Under the pieces are notes generated by a model. The model saw only the letters and a program-made list of their open reading frames with translations, did no database searches and was not told where the DNA came from. This document shows, in pieces, positions 44,866 through 54,455 of a DNA stretch of 64,000 bases. The DNA comes from Solimicrobium silvestre (GTDB taxonomy: Bacteria; Pseudomonadota; Gammaproteobacteria; Burkholderiales; Burkholderiaceae_D), in assembly GCF_002976435.1 (NCBI RefSeq), contig NZ_PUGF01000013.1, forward strand, positions 1-64,000. Reading direction: 5' to 3'. Both the position numbers and the translations under genes were made by a program. Each line of letters begins with the position of its first letter. The stretch's first letter is position 1.

Positions 44866-46134
44866 TTAGGATGCAGATAACTCCATTACATATTTAAGAA
44901 AATTAACTGGCGTTTCACTAGTTAACGTTCCTGCCACTTTCGTCACGCGAACCTTCCAAATAAATCCTTTTGCAATCCAAATATATAAATTGTCATTCGT
45001 AGCGCGCCCTTGCGGATACACAATAAAAGCATCAGACAATAAATCAATTTTTCCGTTAGCGGTTGGCCAGGATCCTGCAAGACTAATCGTTTTTCTGGGC
45101 AAGACTGCTCCTGGCCCGCCAACCGACTTAGCCTGGTTTAAAAGTGAGTCAACCTCTTTGTTTCTTAAATTTTGAATAGCTGGATCGGTAGCTGAGGTAG
45201 GCATAGGTGTCAGGCCAGAATTGAACACTGAAATTTCCGCATTAAAATTATCCGGATTCACATAGCTAATTTTTATGCCTTGCCCTGGTTGAGAAAGTTC
45301 CAGGTTTTGAATTTGACTGAGTTGATAGTTTTCAACTTTAACTGGAAAAACGATACCGGTCGGCATATGCGTATAAGGCACAAGATTCTGCAACCCAGCA
45401 TGTTTGGCTTTCAATCCACGGACATATTTTAACTCTCTGGCCGCAGCACTATCGGCGCTACTTAATTCCAAACATTTGAGATAAATAGCCTCTGCCTCAT
45501 CAAGCCGATTTTGCTCTACATAGACAAAAGCCAATCCACGCCATGCCTGCCCTAAATCTATTTTTTTTGAATTCTCCGGCGAAAATCCCTTTGCGGCCTC
45601 TTCTGCCAGTTGGTATGTTTCAAGTGCTTTAGTCCAATTTTTTTGGTTTTGATATCGATTGCCAAGTTCTGATAAAAAATGCGAATTCTTAGGAGACATT
45701 TCTAGCGCTTTATCTAAAAACGGATAGGAATCTGCTGGTCGGTGGATTTCAATCAGCGCATATGATTTTAAAAAGAAAGCCATGGACCAGACCGAAGAAA
45801 CCACTTTAGCGGAGACCTTGTTATTTGCTGCTTCCAGCATGTAGGCTAGCGATTCTGTCGAACTGCGTGCAGAATATATTTTTATTTTTGAATTTCCATA
45901 TTTTGCTTCGTAGGTAGCGATCACTTTGTCAAAATAATTGCTTATCGCTTCCGCAGATTTCCCGGACGCTACGAGTTTTGCGCCTTCATTGACTAATTGC
46001 AGTTGTAGGTTGTCTTCAGCCGAATCACTTTGCGCAACCGCGCTTGCAGGATCAGACGTCGGCACATCTTGAGCCCAGCCAGTATTAAAAAAACAAAAAC
46101 CGCAAACAGACAGAATTAAGCATTTAATTTTCAT
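44866..46134 (-). CDS. Exported TPR-repeat protein, 422 aa
   Basis: Signal peptide (cleavage near GWAQD, residue 22), then TPR-like repeats (about 95-250; examples FLSELGNRYQNQKNWTKALETYQLAEEA and AWRGLAFVYVEQNRLDEAEAIYLKCLEL), then a C-terminal beta-rich domain of about 150 residues. Probably periplasmic, mediating protein contacts. I do not recognise the C-terminal domain. It lies immediately upstream of the Tiki-like gene and the two may work together. Confidence 0.75.
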   Translation of the reverse strand: MKIKCLILSVCGFCFFNTGWAQDVPTSDPASAVAQSDSAEDNLQLQLVNEGAKLVASGKSAEAISNYFDKVIATYEAKYGNSKIKIYSARSSTESLAYMLEAANNKVSAKVVSSVWSMAFFLKSYALIEIHRPADSYPFLDKALEMSPKNSHFLSELGNRYQNQKNWTKALETYQLAEEAAKGFSPENSKKIDLGQAWRGLAFVYVEQNRLDEAEAIYLKCLELSSADSAAARELKYVRGLKAKHAGLQNLVPYTHMPTGIVFPVKVENYQLSQIQNLELSQPGQGIKISYVNPDNFNAEISVFNSGLTPMPTSATDPAIQNLRNKEVDSLLNQAKSVGGPGAVLPRKTISLAGSWPTANGKIDLLSDAFIVYPQGRATNDNLYIWIAKGFIWKVRVTKVAGTLTSETPVNFLKYVMELSAS

Positions 46135-46680
46135 AACTTCCTTTAAATTTTAAAGATAACCACATCATCTTTGAAAGCGTGAATATCTCCAGCCTCAAAA
46201 ATTTCCCTATTTAGAACATTTAGGGCGAAAGAATAGGATTGCTATCGTTTGTCCGAATTTGGCTGTGAGTTCTCATTCACCAAAGCACCCTGACCGCCCG
46301 TTCCTTGAATATTGCCGCCACTAATAAAGTTGCATATTCGCATTTCAAATAAGCCACCAATTTGCATACATCAAACCAGCAGCCAACTTAAATGTTCACC
46401 ATTGTGAAAATGATCGATTGAATCCTTAACTCTAAAAAATACTTTTTTAAACAATGCGTGAATGTTCTGGTGAGGAACGGCGGATTCAACGGGTTGCTGC
46501 TGCCAGATGGATTATTACTGCTATGAGTGCCGAGTGCCCTAAACAGCCAGATGGGGTTGCCGACAACGGTCATTCATTTGCTGGATGTAACCTGGGATAA
46601 AGTCCCAGCATCAACGGTTACTCTGCCGGGATTTCATTCCAGCCAAGCAGCACATCAAACCTAATCTGATTTTTAACAAC
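46135..46680. other. Intergenic region, no supported gene
   Basis: About 550 bases. Short frames suggest decayed coding sequence (minus-strand ISGGNIQGTGGQGALVNE-like text near 46260-46340, and NPLNPPFLTR near 46460-46480), but no start, ribosome binding site or recognisable domain. It may be the remnant of a glycine-rich secreted protein. No terminator or RNA gene seen. Confidence 0.4.
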
Positions 46681-47667
46681 TTAATTTAAAGAATCATCAA
46701 AGCTACCTTCTATTCGCGACTCACAAGTTTCAACTACCAAAATTATTTTCAGTTCTAAGGCTTTTAGGTCACTAAATAAGGTGCCGTAATCGCCACCGGG
46801 CGCAACATCCAGTGCATATAAATCCGAATCATTTCCTTCGTATGTAATGTATTCAGTTTGAACAGATTTAATTACTTCTAAGCGTTCTTCCTTTGTTCCA
46901 ATGCCCAAAAAAGTTACACGCAAAGTTTGATGCCCTTTTGCTTCTACTAAATTCTTAATAACGGGTATTTCACTAACTGGCGAAATCTCAGCACGAACGA
47001 TGTCATCAAAGTTCAAGCCAAAGGCACAAAAGGGAATATTTTTTATTTGATAATTCCCATTTCCTAAATTTTTCGCCCAAAATGATTCCGCTCCAATTGT
47101 CGCCCGATTCGGCAAATTAACTCTAATCTTAATGAGGCCATTTCTAGTTTCTGTTGAAATAGTTTTACCGGGCTCATTTCTAGTGCTTACTGACATAGAC
47201 TTCTTATTTGATATTTCCAAACAGTTCGCAGATAAAACCGCTAAAACCATACTTATCAACCATAAAAAAAACCCAATATTCACAGTTATGTTTGACCAAT
47301 TTTGCCCCGGTTCACCTGTTGGTAATTGATTGATAGAAAGGAATGTGAGGCTCAATATAATTGCCGTCACAGCTGTAAATATTGAGATGGTTTTCGCCTT
47401 TTGGCTTATCCCGATCCACGCAATAAAAATTAAAGGATTGGACAGCCACGCAAAACAACCTAAGCCATCAAAAGTTCCTTTTCCTTGCGGAATTGATATT
47501 AGCTCAAAAAGAAGTGGAAACCAGCCAATCAATAGGGGATAAAAACCCTGACAATATTGTGCATATGGATTTTGTCCTAGGTGGTATGAAAATGCTGGAG
47601 TTACTAGAGAAATTATATAAGAAATGATGCTGATTATTACTAACTTTGATGCGGAAGACTGAGCCAT
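46681..47667 (-). CDS. Membrane protein with C-terminal DUF4265-like domain
   Basis: A 328-aa protein with four to five N-terminal helices (about 8-28, 43-60, 68-86, 92-112, 126-148) and a soluble C-terminal part (about 170-320) containing ESFWAKNLGNGNYQIKNIPF and LNFDDIVRAE, the pattern of DUF4265 proteins. DUF4265 usually stands alone, so the membrane fusion is less common. Function unknown. AT-rich composition and a nearby inverted-repeat element suggest acquisition. Confidence 0.7.
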   Translation of the reverse strand: MAQSSASKLVIISIISYIISLVTPAFSYHLGQNPYAQYCQGFYPLLIGWFPLLFELISIPQGKGTFDGLGCFAWLSNPLIFIAWIGISQKAKTISIFTAVTAIILSLTFLSINQLPTGEPGQNWSNITVNIGFFLWLISMVLAVLSANCLEISNKKSMSVSTRNEPGKTISTETRNGLIKIRVNLPNRATIGAESFWAKNLGNGNYQIKNIPFCAFGLNFDDIVRAEISPVSEIPVIKNLVEAKGHQTLRVTFLGIGTKEERLEVIKSVQTEYITYEGNDSDLYALDVAPGGDYGTLFSDLKALELKIILVVETCESRIEGSFDDSLN

Positions 47668-47752
47668 CTAATTTCCTTTTTTTAAATCACTCCAACGGTT
47701 AGGTAATCCGAATTTTGTAAATTTAGGAGATGTTATCGTACGTCTGCAAAGT

Positions 47753-47977
47753 GCCGATTTTGTTGAAAAACTCTTTTTTGGGCGTACTTAAAAATATTTT
47801 AGGCGATTAGAACCGTTTAAAAAAATTCCATGTCTGCCCAGACGTCATCGACAATATAAATTTACTGTGTGCTTGCATTTGGATTTAATCGAATATTTAT
47901 GATCGGTTTTCATGCGTATTTTAATTTGGCCAAAATTTTGATTAACCCGAATTTTGAGTTTTTCAACAAAATCTGCC
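47753..47977. mobile_element. MITE-like element or IS remnant with inverted repeats
   Basis: GCCGATTTTGTTGAAAAACTC (47753-47773) and its near-reverse complement GAGTTTTTCAACAAAATCTGCC (47956-47977) match over 18 bp in opposite orientation, bounding about 180 bases with no gene. The GTTGAAAAACTC ends are typical, as I recall, of insertion sequences related to IS1182/IS5 groups. With no transposase inside, it looks like a non-autonomous element. Confidence 0.65.
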
Positions 47978-48539
47978 GGGCGCAGGCAATCACCCTAAAA
48001 CCGGAACGACTACTTACCTAGCACTCTCGCCCTCCATCAAGCGAACACAGTAATTTAAAAATTAACAAATAGCAACTTTTCTATTTATGAAACCGATATG
48101 TGGCACAACTGACCCAAAACTCAGCCAGAAAGCCAGTCATAAACTTAATTACTAACGAACTGACTCGGTCGCATTTAAATCCATTATTAAAATACGAAGT
48201 GGTCGTTTTCAACGTCGATTTATCGCTTTTTTGATACGAATGCACATTAAAAAAACGTACACTCTGAAACAACACGGCCCTCCCATAATTTATCTTTTTA
48301 ATAAAACAAAAAAGAAAGTTCCGTTCTAGAGAAAATATAATTCACTGCCAAATATTGCATGGCATTTCCCCATAATTCAAAACATCATCAACTCAAATTC
48401 ACCAATACCAACATTATTCATTGCGCAACGAAAACTAGTTGACAGTAGCCCACAACTTCTCTACTTTCCTATGTCCGGGACACGTTTATAACGACACTAT
48501 TTCCGCCCTTTAACCTATGAAGCTTGGAAAATAAATCTA
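47978..48539. other. AT-rich intergenic region upstream of the S46 peptidase
   Basis: About 560 bases without a credible gene. A 64-codon minus-strand frame (48081-48275) has no family resemblance. The right part should contain the peptidase promoter and a leader. No tRNA or repeat noted beyond the element on its left. Confidence 0.45.
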
Positions 48540-50735
48540 ATGAAAAAATCACTATTACTGTTAGGCGCATTGAGCACCTTAAGTACCTTTGGCAGCATCG
48601 CGTTTGCCGATGAAGGCATGTGGATGCCGCAACAACTTCCTCAAATTGCCAAACAACTCAAAGCAGATGGCTTGCAACTTGACCCAAACACATTAACCAA
48701 ATTAACTGAATTCCCGATGGGTGCCATCGTTAGTTTGGGCGGCTGCTCAGCGTCGTTCGTATCGCCACAAGGTTTGGTGATTACTAACCACCATTGCGCT
48801 TACAGCAGCGTTTCGCACAACTCATCACCTGAGCATAATTACCTCGCGAATGGCTTTTTAGCGAAAACGTTGAGCGATGAATTGCCGGCATCACCAGGCT
48901 TCCGCGTTTTTGTGACCACAGATGTCAATAACGTGAGCAGCAAAGTTATCTCCTCCAGCGTGGCTAAATTAAACGGCAAAAAACGCGTCGATGCGATTGA
49001 AAAAAATCAAAAAGATTTAGTCGCCGCCTGCGAAAAAGAAGCTGGTACACGCTGCAACGTGGCAAGCTATTACGGCGGTTTAGAATTTTATTTAATCAAA
49101 CAATTAGAAATTCGCGATGTGCGCTTAGTGCATGCGCCTGCCGAAGGCGTTGGTAAATTTGGTGGCGATACCGATAACTGGATGTGGCCACGCCACACCG
49201 GCGACTACAGCTTTTTCCGCGCTTATGTGAACAAAGACGGTAAACCGGCTGACTTCAGCAAAGACAACGTGCCGTACGTTCCTAAGCACTATTTGCGCTT
49301 AGCGTCGCAAGCATTAAAAGAAGGTGATTTCGTGATGGTCACCGGCTACCCAGGCCGCACCAACCGCCATCGCTTACCGTCTGAAATTGAACAGACATTT
49401 AACTGGAGCTACCCTGCTTTTGTTAAAGCATCCGGCGAACAGTTAGCGATTATTGCGCAGGCTACGAGCGGTAATGAAGACCTCAAATTGAAATACGCCA
49501 GCGCAGTTGCCAGCGTAAATAACTACTACAAAAACCGTCAGGGAATGTTAGATAGTTATGCCGGCAGCGATATTTTGCCGCGCAAAGAAAAGCAGTTAGC
49601 CGATTTAAAAACCTGGGTAAATGCCGATCCAAAGCGTAAGCAAGAATATGCTCACGATATCGATCAGGTTGAACAACTGATGGCTGAACGTGATGCACAG
49701 GCTAAAAAAGACTTTTTGATCAGCTATTCCACACCGCGATTGCTCACAGTAGCCAAAGGCATGCTGCGCTTCTCGCACGAATCTGAAAAAGCCGATATCG
49801 ACCGCAAAATCGGTTATCAGGAACATGACATGGCGCGTTTCAGAGCGTCAACAGAAGGTCTGGATCGTAGCTACGACGCCAATGTCGACCAAGCTTTAGC
49901 GCTGCACTTCTTAACGCAATACATTGCGCAACCTAAAGATCAACGCAATGCCAATTTTGATGCGGCGTTAAATCTGCACGATGGCATGACAGAAACCGAT
50001 TTAAAAACCATGCTCACCAATTTGTACGCCAGCAGTAAATTGGGCACCAAAGAAGCACGCGTTACCTGGTTAGATAAAAAACCGGCTGACTTCAACAGCA
50101 GTGATGACGGCTTTATCAAAGCAGCAGTCGCCTTGTACGACGAAAACATGAAGCGCGAAGACCGCGACAATGAATTGGCCGGAAAAATTCAGCAAACTTA
50201 TGCGAACTACATGAAGGCAAAAATCGCTTACATGAACAGCATCGGGCAAGCAATTTATCCTGACGCGAACAGCACTTTACGGGTTACTTTCGGTAAAGTC
50301 GCTGGCCGTGAACAAGGTGCAGATGGCACTAGCTGGACAGCATTCACCAGCTTGCGCGGTATTTTGGCTAAAAACACCGGCAGCGGTGAATTCAATGCAC
50401 CAACAGCGCAATTGACGGCAATTAAAGAAGCCAATCAAGAAGCACTGAAAACCGGTAACTTTGGAAAATACGGCGACGCTAAACTGAATTCCGTACCAGT
50501 CAATTTCTTGGCAACCTTAGATATTACTGGCGGCAATTCGGGTTCAGCGGCGTTAAATGCCAAAGGCGAATTAGTTGGCTTGGCGTTTGACGGTACGTTA
50601 GATTCGATTATTTCGGATTGGGATTACAACAAAACCAAGTCCCGTTCGATTCAAGTCGATTTGCGCTACATTTTGTGGGAAATGACGAATGTAGATCATG
50701 CGGATAATTTACTTAAAGAATTAAAAGTAAAATAA
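48540..50735 (+). CDS. S46 family dipeptidyl-peptidase (DPP7/DPP11-like)
   Basis: A 731-aa exported serine peptidase that removes dipeptides from the N-termini of oligopeptides in the periplasm. It has a signal peptide (cleavage after AFA, 23), the catalytic His in NHHCAY (84-85), the family motif DNWMWPRHTGDY (about 217-228), and catalytic Ser667 in GGNSGSAALN. Position Ser+18 is Gly685, as in DPP7 enzymes preferring hydrophobic P1 residues, whereas DPP11 has Arg there. The helical domain sits between the two halves of the chymotrypsin fold. Single gene with terminator. Confidence 0.93.
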   Translation: MKKSLLLLGALSTLSTFGSIAFADEGMWMPQQLPQIAKQLKADGLQLDPNTLTKLTEFPMGAIVSLGGCSASFVSPQGLVITNHHCAYSSVSHNSSPEHNYLANGFLAKTLSDELPASPGFRVFVTTDVNNVSSKVISSSVAKLNGKKRVDAIEKNQKDLVAACEKEAGTRCNVASYYGGLEFYLIKQLEIRDVRLVHAPAEGVGKFGGDTDNWMWPRHTGDYSFFRAYVNKDGKPADFSKDNVPYVPKHYLRLASQALKEGDFVMVTGYPGRTNRHRLPSEIEQTFNWSYPAFVKASGEQLAIIAQATSGNEDLKLKYASAVASVNNYYKNRQGMLDSYAGSDILPRKEKQLADLKTWVNADPKRKQEYAHDIDQVEQLMAERDAQAKKDFLISYSTPRLLTVAKGMLRFSHESEKADIDRKIGYQEHDMARFRASTEGLDRSYDANVDQALALHFLTQYIAQPKDQRNANFDAALNLHDGMTETDLKTMLTNLYASSKLGTKEARVTWLDKKPADFNSSDDGFIKAAVALYDENMKREDRDNELAGKIQQTYANYMKAKIAYMNSIGQAIYPDANSTLRVTFGKVAGREQGADGTSWTAFTSLRGILAKNTGSGEFNAPTAQLTAIKEANQEALKTGNFGKYGDAKLNSVPVNFLATLDITGGNSGSAALNAKGELVGLAFDGTLDSIISDWDYNKTKSRSIQVDLRYILWEMTNVDHADNLLKELKVK

Positions 50736-50753
50736 TCTGAAATTGGGGTAACT

Positions 50754-50782
50754 AGTGGGGCAACTGTAGCGGTTGCCCCACT
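50754..50782 (+). terminator. Hairpin terminator after the S46 peptidase
   Basis: AGTGGGGCAAC and GTTGCCCCACT form a perfect 11-bp stem with a 7-base loop followed by TTG, 19 bases after the stop. Confidence 0.75.
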
Positions 50783-50947
50783 TTGCATATTCGCATCAAG
50801 AAAATCACCATTTGGTCTTTGAAAAAAACCGGTGAGTCACATTTCAAATCGGCTTTATATACCTTTAAATATTAAGAATTCCTCGCAAAAAAAGGGATCA
50901 CCATTCCTTACCACTTATCCAATTTTCGCTTTAAAAAGTGATTAGTC

Positions 50948-51928
50948 TTAGACACGAATCACAATCTTGCCATTGGCCTGACCCGACTCGACCAAACGAT
51001 GGGCTTCTCGGATTTCGCTAAACGCAAACACGTGAGCCGGCGCCGCCCTGTATACACCTTGTGCAACACGATCAACGATGTCTTGGAACGGAATTTCCAT
51101 GATTGGGAACTCAGCGCTGCCGATCACCAGTGCGCTGGCAAACACGCTGAAATGACGCCCACTAGGGATCTGGAACACAGGTTCCAGATTGGCGATCGGG
51201 CCGCCGCCACCGAGAAAACCGGCCAGACAGACGCGCCCGTCCCGACAAACCATAGCAAGTGAATCCAATATTGTGCTGTTACCTATCAGATCCAGCACAG
51301 CGTCAATTCCACCCGGATGACGTTCACGCACGCGGTCTTGCAGGTCTGGCGCCTCAATCAATACTTCTTTTGCTCCAATTGCTTCGAGTCCGGCGGCGCG
51401 TTCTGCATTACGCGTTGTGGCAATGACGCGTGCCCCAAGGTGGGCTGCAATATTGACAGCCGCTTGCCCCAGAGCCGAAGTGGCACCACGGATAAGTACT
51501 GTCTGATCAGGTTTCAACGCTAGATTACCGTGCAGGCAGCTCCACGCGGTGGCGTACGATTCCGGGATCGCGGCTAGTTCTTCCCAAGACAGGTCGGTGG
51601 AGACAGTCGCTACGTTGCTTGCTGGCACCACGGTGTATTCCGAATAACTGCCGTTGATGCTGCGCCCCATACCGCCGACAATAGCAATGACCTTTTGCTC
51701 AACTTGGAATTGGCCGGATGGGTCCGCCTTGACTACGCCGACACACTCGATACCGCTTATCTCCGCCACGTCACCCCAGGCACCCTGACGGAAATAGATC
51801 TCGGCGTGGTTGACGCCAAACGCTTTTACCTCAATCAATATCTGCCCCATTTTCGCCTCAGGTATTGGGCGCTCTTCCACCGTCAGCACTTCTGGTCCAC
51901 CGTATTGCTTGATAACAATTGCTTTCAT
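50948..51928 (-). CDS. Zinc-independent alcohol dehydrogenase / quinone oxidoreductase family protein
   Basis: A 326-aa medium-chain reductase with the GroES-like N-terminal domain (AFGVNHAEIYFRQG), the Rossmann RGATSALGQAAVNIA motif and no structural-zinc Cys cluster, so it resembles NADPH:quinone oxidoreductases. ATG 51928 has AAGGAG at 9 bases; the longer GTG frame is rejected. It diverges from a LysR gene with 94 bases between, the usual sign of regulation by it. GC-rich codons differ from neighbours. Confidence 0.9.
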   Translation of the reverse strand: MKAIVIKQYGGPEVLTVEERPIPEAKMGQILIEVKAFGVNHAEIYFRQGAWGDVAEISGIECVGVVKADPSGQFQVEQKVIAIVGGMGRSINGSYSEYTVVPASNVATVSTDLSWEELAAIPESYATAWSCLHGNLALKPDQTVLIRGATSALGQAAVNIAAHLGARVIATTRNAERAAGLEAIGAKEVLIEAPDLQDRVRERHPGGIDAVLDLIGNSTILDSLAMVCRDGRVCLAGFLGGGGPIANLEPVFQIPSGRHFSVFASALVIGSAEFPIMEIPFQDIVDRVAQGVYRAAPAHVFAFSEIREAHRLVESGQANGKIVIRV

Positions 51929-52022
51929 TTCACACACTCCTTTTTGTTGGTGAATAGCACTTTACCCATGTAGTTAATTCATTTATATTTTTAAATTCTT
52001 ATAAACATAATTCAGTTTATCT

Positions 52023-52925
52023 ATGATTAATAATCTTACGCTCCACCAACTGCGCTGTTTCGACGCCGTCGTAACCCAAGGAAGTTTTCAGGCTGCGGCG
52101 AACCAATTGTTTCGCTCGCAGCCCACCGTCTTCGCAGCCGTCAAAAGTCTGGAGGCGCAGGTGGGTGTTAACCTTCTGGATCGAAGTAGCTATCGTGTAA
52201 AGGTGACGGACGCGGGGCGCTCATTTCATGCCCGAACCCGTGTGTTTCTTCAGGAATACGGTAAGTTGGAGAATCACGTCACCCAACTTTCAATGGGCGT
52301 GGAGAGCGAGCTGCGTGTGGTGATTGGGGATTTGTGTCCACTGACGGAAACTCTGAATTTGCTGCGACGATTTTTTGACAACTGCCCGGGCACGCGCCTT
52401 CACCTACATTTTGAAGCCATTTCTGGCCCGTGGGAACGGCTGAACGATGGTGACGCTGATTTGATCTTCCATCATATAGACACGAGCGACCCAAGCCTGG
52501 AGTACATCAACTTGCAAAATGTAAAATTGATTCCTGTCGTTGCACCCAACTTCCTTTCATTCCCGATTACAGATGCTATATCGCCAGAACAAATGCGTGA
52601 CTACGTACAGTGCGTCATCCGTGATTCGGCCCGACACTCGGCGCCACGGGACTACTATGTGATGGAAGGCACTCGCAGTTGGACAGTGAGCGACCAGTTA
52701 ATGAAGAAGGAGGTTATTGTTCAGGGAATGGGATGGGGACACATGCCGGACTTCCTGATCGAAGACGAGTTGCGTTCGGGTAGCCTGCTCTCCATCGCAG
52801 GCAAGTATCTGCGTGGGGGACAAGTTGGCCTTGTAGCGGCTCGGAATCGTAATATCCCTCACGGACCGGTAGCTGAATTGCTATGGAGCTACATCGAAGA
52901 TCATTTGCATTCGACAAATAGATAG
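52023..52925 (+). CDS. LysR family transcriptional regulator
   Basis: A 300-aa protein with the N-terminal winged helix (LHQLRCFDAVVTQGSFQAAANQLFRSQPTV, residues 7-36) and a periplasmic-binding-protein-like effector domain. It is divergent from the quinone-oxidoreductase gene, its likely target. The inducer cannot be read. Like its partner it has higher GC than surrounding genes, which suggests the pair was acquired together. Confidence 0.93.
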   Translation: MINNLTLHQLRCFDAVVTQGSFQAAANQLFRSQPTVFAAVKSLEAQVGVNLLDRSSYRVKVTDAGRSFHARTRVFLQEYGKLENHVTQLSMGVESELRVVIGDLCPLTETLNLLRRFFDNCPGTRLHLHFEAISGPWERLNDGDADLIFHHIDTSDPSLEYINLQNVKLIPVVAPNFLSFPITDAISPEQMRDYVQCVIRDSARHSAPRDYYVMEGTRSWTVSDQLMKKEVIVQGMGWGHMPDFLIEDELRSGSLLSIAGKYLRGGQVGLVAARNRNIPHGPVAELLWSYIEDHLHSTNR

Positions 52926-53073
52926 ATCAATCCATAATTATCAAAAATGCTTTATGGTGCATGTCTCATCAATCAAAATAATGATTCTCAAAAACAACTA
53001 TTCAGTATTCCTCATCCCTACCTGAAACAAAAATCGGTGATAATGCGGCTTCTCTGCAGATCACACTCAAGCT

Positions 53074-54348
53074 ATGCGCATTTTGTACACCTTTGTCTGG
53101 ATTTTAGCCCTGCCGCTAGTGCTAGCCAGATTGTTTTGGCGTGGTCGTTTAGAACCAGGTTATCGGCAACATATTGCTGAGCGATTTGGTTTTTATAGCG
53201 CCGCCAGCAAACCAAAACAAGCCGTTATTTGGGTGCATGCCGTGTCCGTTGGGGAAACCCGCGCAGCCGAGCCACTGATCAAGCAATTAATGCAAGCTTA
53301 CCCGCAGCACCGTATTTTACTCAGCCACATGACGCCAACCGGGCGCGCTACCGGAGCACTGCTGTTTGCCAACGAACTCAGTAACAACACCGTGCAACAG
53401 TGTTTTTTACCGTATGACATTCCATATTTAGTCCGTCGCTTGCTAACTCACTTCAAACCTACGATTTGTATTTTGATGGAAACTGAAGTGTGGCCGAATT
53501 TGATTTACGCTTGCCGGCAGCAAGCCGTTCCGGTCACTCTGGTGAATGCCCGGCTTTCACCAAAGTCTTTAAAAAAAGCCGAACGCTTATCGAGCTTAAT
53601 TCTTCCAGCCAGTGCTGCATTGACTTGCGTGGCAGCCCAAACCGAAGCCGATGCCAAACGGATACTTCAACTAGGCGCGCCCAAGGTACTAGTGACTGGC
53701 AACAGCAAATTTGATGTCAGCCTGAATCCCGAACAAATTAGCGCCGGCCACACGCTGCGCGAGCAATTTGGTTCACGTCCCGTGTTGCTGTGCGCTTCTA
53801 CCCGAGAAGGCGAAGAAGATTTAATTTTGGATGCCTTCATGCAGGTACAAAATTCCAACCTGTTATTAATCATCGTACCGCGCCATCCACAACGGTTTGA
53901 CCTGGTAGAGCAACTAATTAAACAGCGCGGTTTAACCATGGAACGCCGCACCACATTAGCCCAAAACAAGTTAGCAGACGAAGTGCGGGTGGTTTTAGGC
54001 GACACCATGGGTGAAATGGCCAGCTACTACGTCAGTAGCGATATCGCATTTATTGGCGGCAGTTTATTGCCCTTAGGCGGTCAAAATTTAATTGAAGCGT
54101 GTGCCGTAGAAAAACCGGTACTGATCGGCCCGCACACGTTTAATTTTGAAGCAATTAGCGTCGATGCGATTGAAGCGAAAGGTGCGCTGCGCATCTACAA
54201 TGCAGCTCAATTATTTGAAGAAACCGGCAAGCTAATTCAAGACCGCGAGCGTAAAACCACTATGGGAAAATGCGCCCTCGCCTTCGCCGAACAACACCGC
54301 GGAGCCACCGCACGAACCCTGGCTTTATTGCGCGAATATATACATTAG
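53074..54348 (+). CDS. waaA: 3-deoxy-D-manno-octulosonic acid (Kdo) transferase
   Basis: Transfers Kdo from CMP-Kdo to lipid A precursor at the inner membrane. The 424-aa product has an N-terminal anchor helix (1-22), GRLEPGYRQHIAERFG, WVHAVSVGETRAAEPL, CILMETEVWPNLI, VTGNSKFDV and the C-terminal IGGSLLPLGGQNLIEA donor site. This gene stands close to tolC in many Burkholderiales. Confidence 0.95.
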   Translation: MRILYTFVWILALPLVLARLFWRGRLEPGYRQHIAERFGFYSAASKPKQAVIWVHAVSVGETRAAEPLIKQLMQAYPQHRILLSHMTPTGRATGALLFANELSNNTVQQCFLPYDIPYLVRRLLTHFKPTICILMETEVWPNLIYACRQQAVPVTLVNARLSPKSLKKAERLSSLILPASAALTCVAAQTEADAKRILQLGAPKVLVTGNSKFDVSLNPEQISAGHTLREQFGSRPVLLCASTREGEEDLILDAFMQVQNSNLLLIIVPRHPQRFDLVEQLIKQRGLTMERRTTLAQNKLADEVRVVLGDTMGEMASYYVSSDIAFIGGSLLPLGGQNLIEACAVEKPVLIGPHTFNFEAISVDAIEAKGALRIYNAAQLFEETGKLIQDRERKTTMGKCALAFAEQHRGATARTLALLREYIH

Positions 54349-54455
54349 CGCCATCCCTATATATTTTATTTACACCTCAGCTGTGTATCTATAGAAGGTT
54401 TTTACAGCAAGATTGCTAATCTACCGCTAACGAGTTGAAAAAGCGGTGGATATCA

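Noticed and set aside
46388-46573. 61-codon minus-strand frame in the intergenic region
   Set aside because: No ribosome binding site, no family resemblance; it may be a trace of a decayed gene but cannot be supported as a gene.
48081-48275. 64-codon minus-strand frame before the S46 peptidase
   Set aside because: No ribosome binding site, unusual composition and no neighbouring gene in the same transcript.
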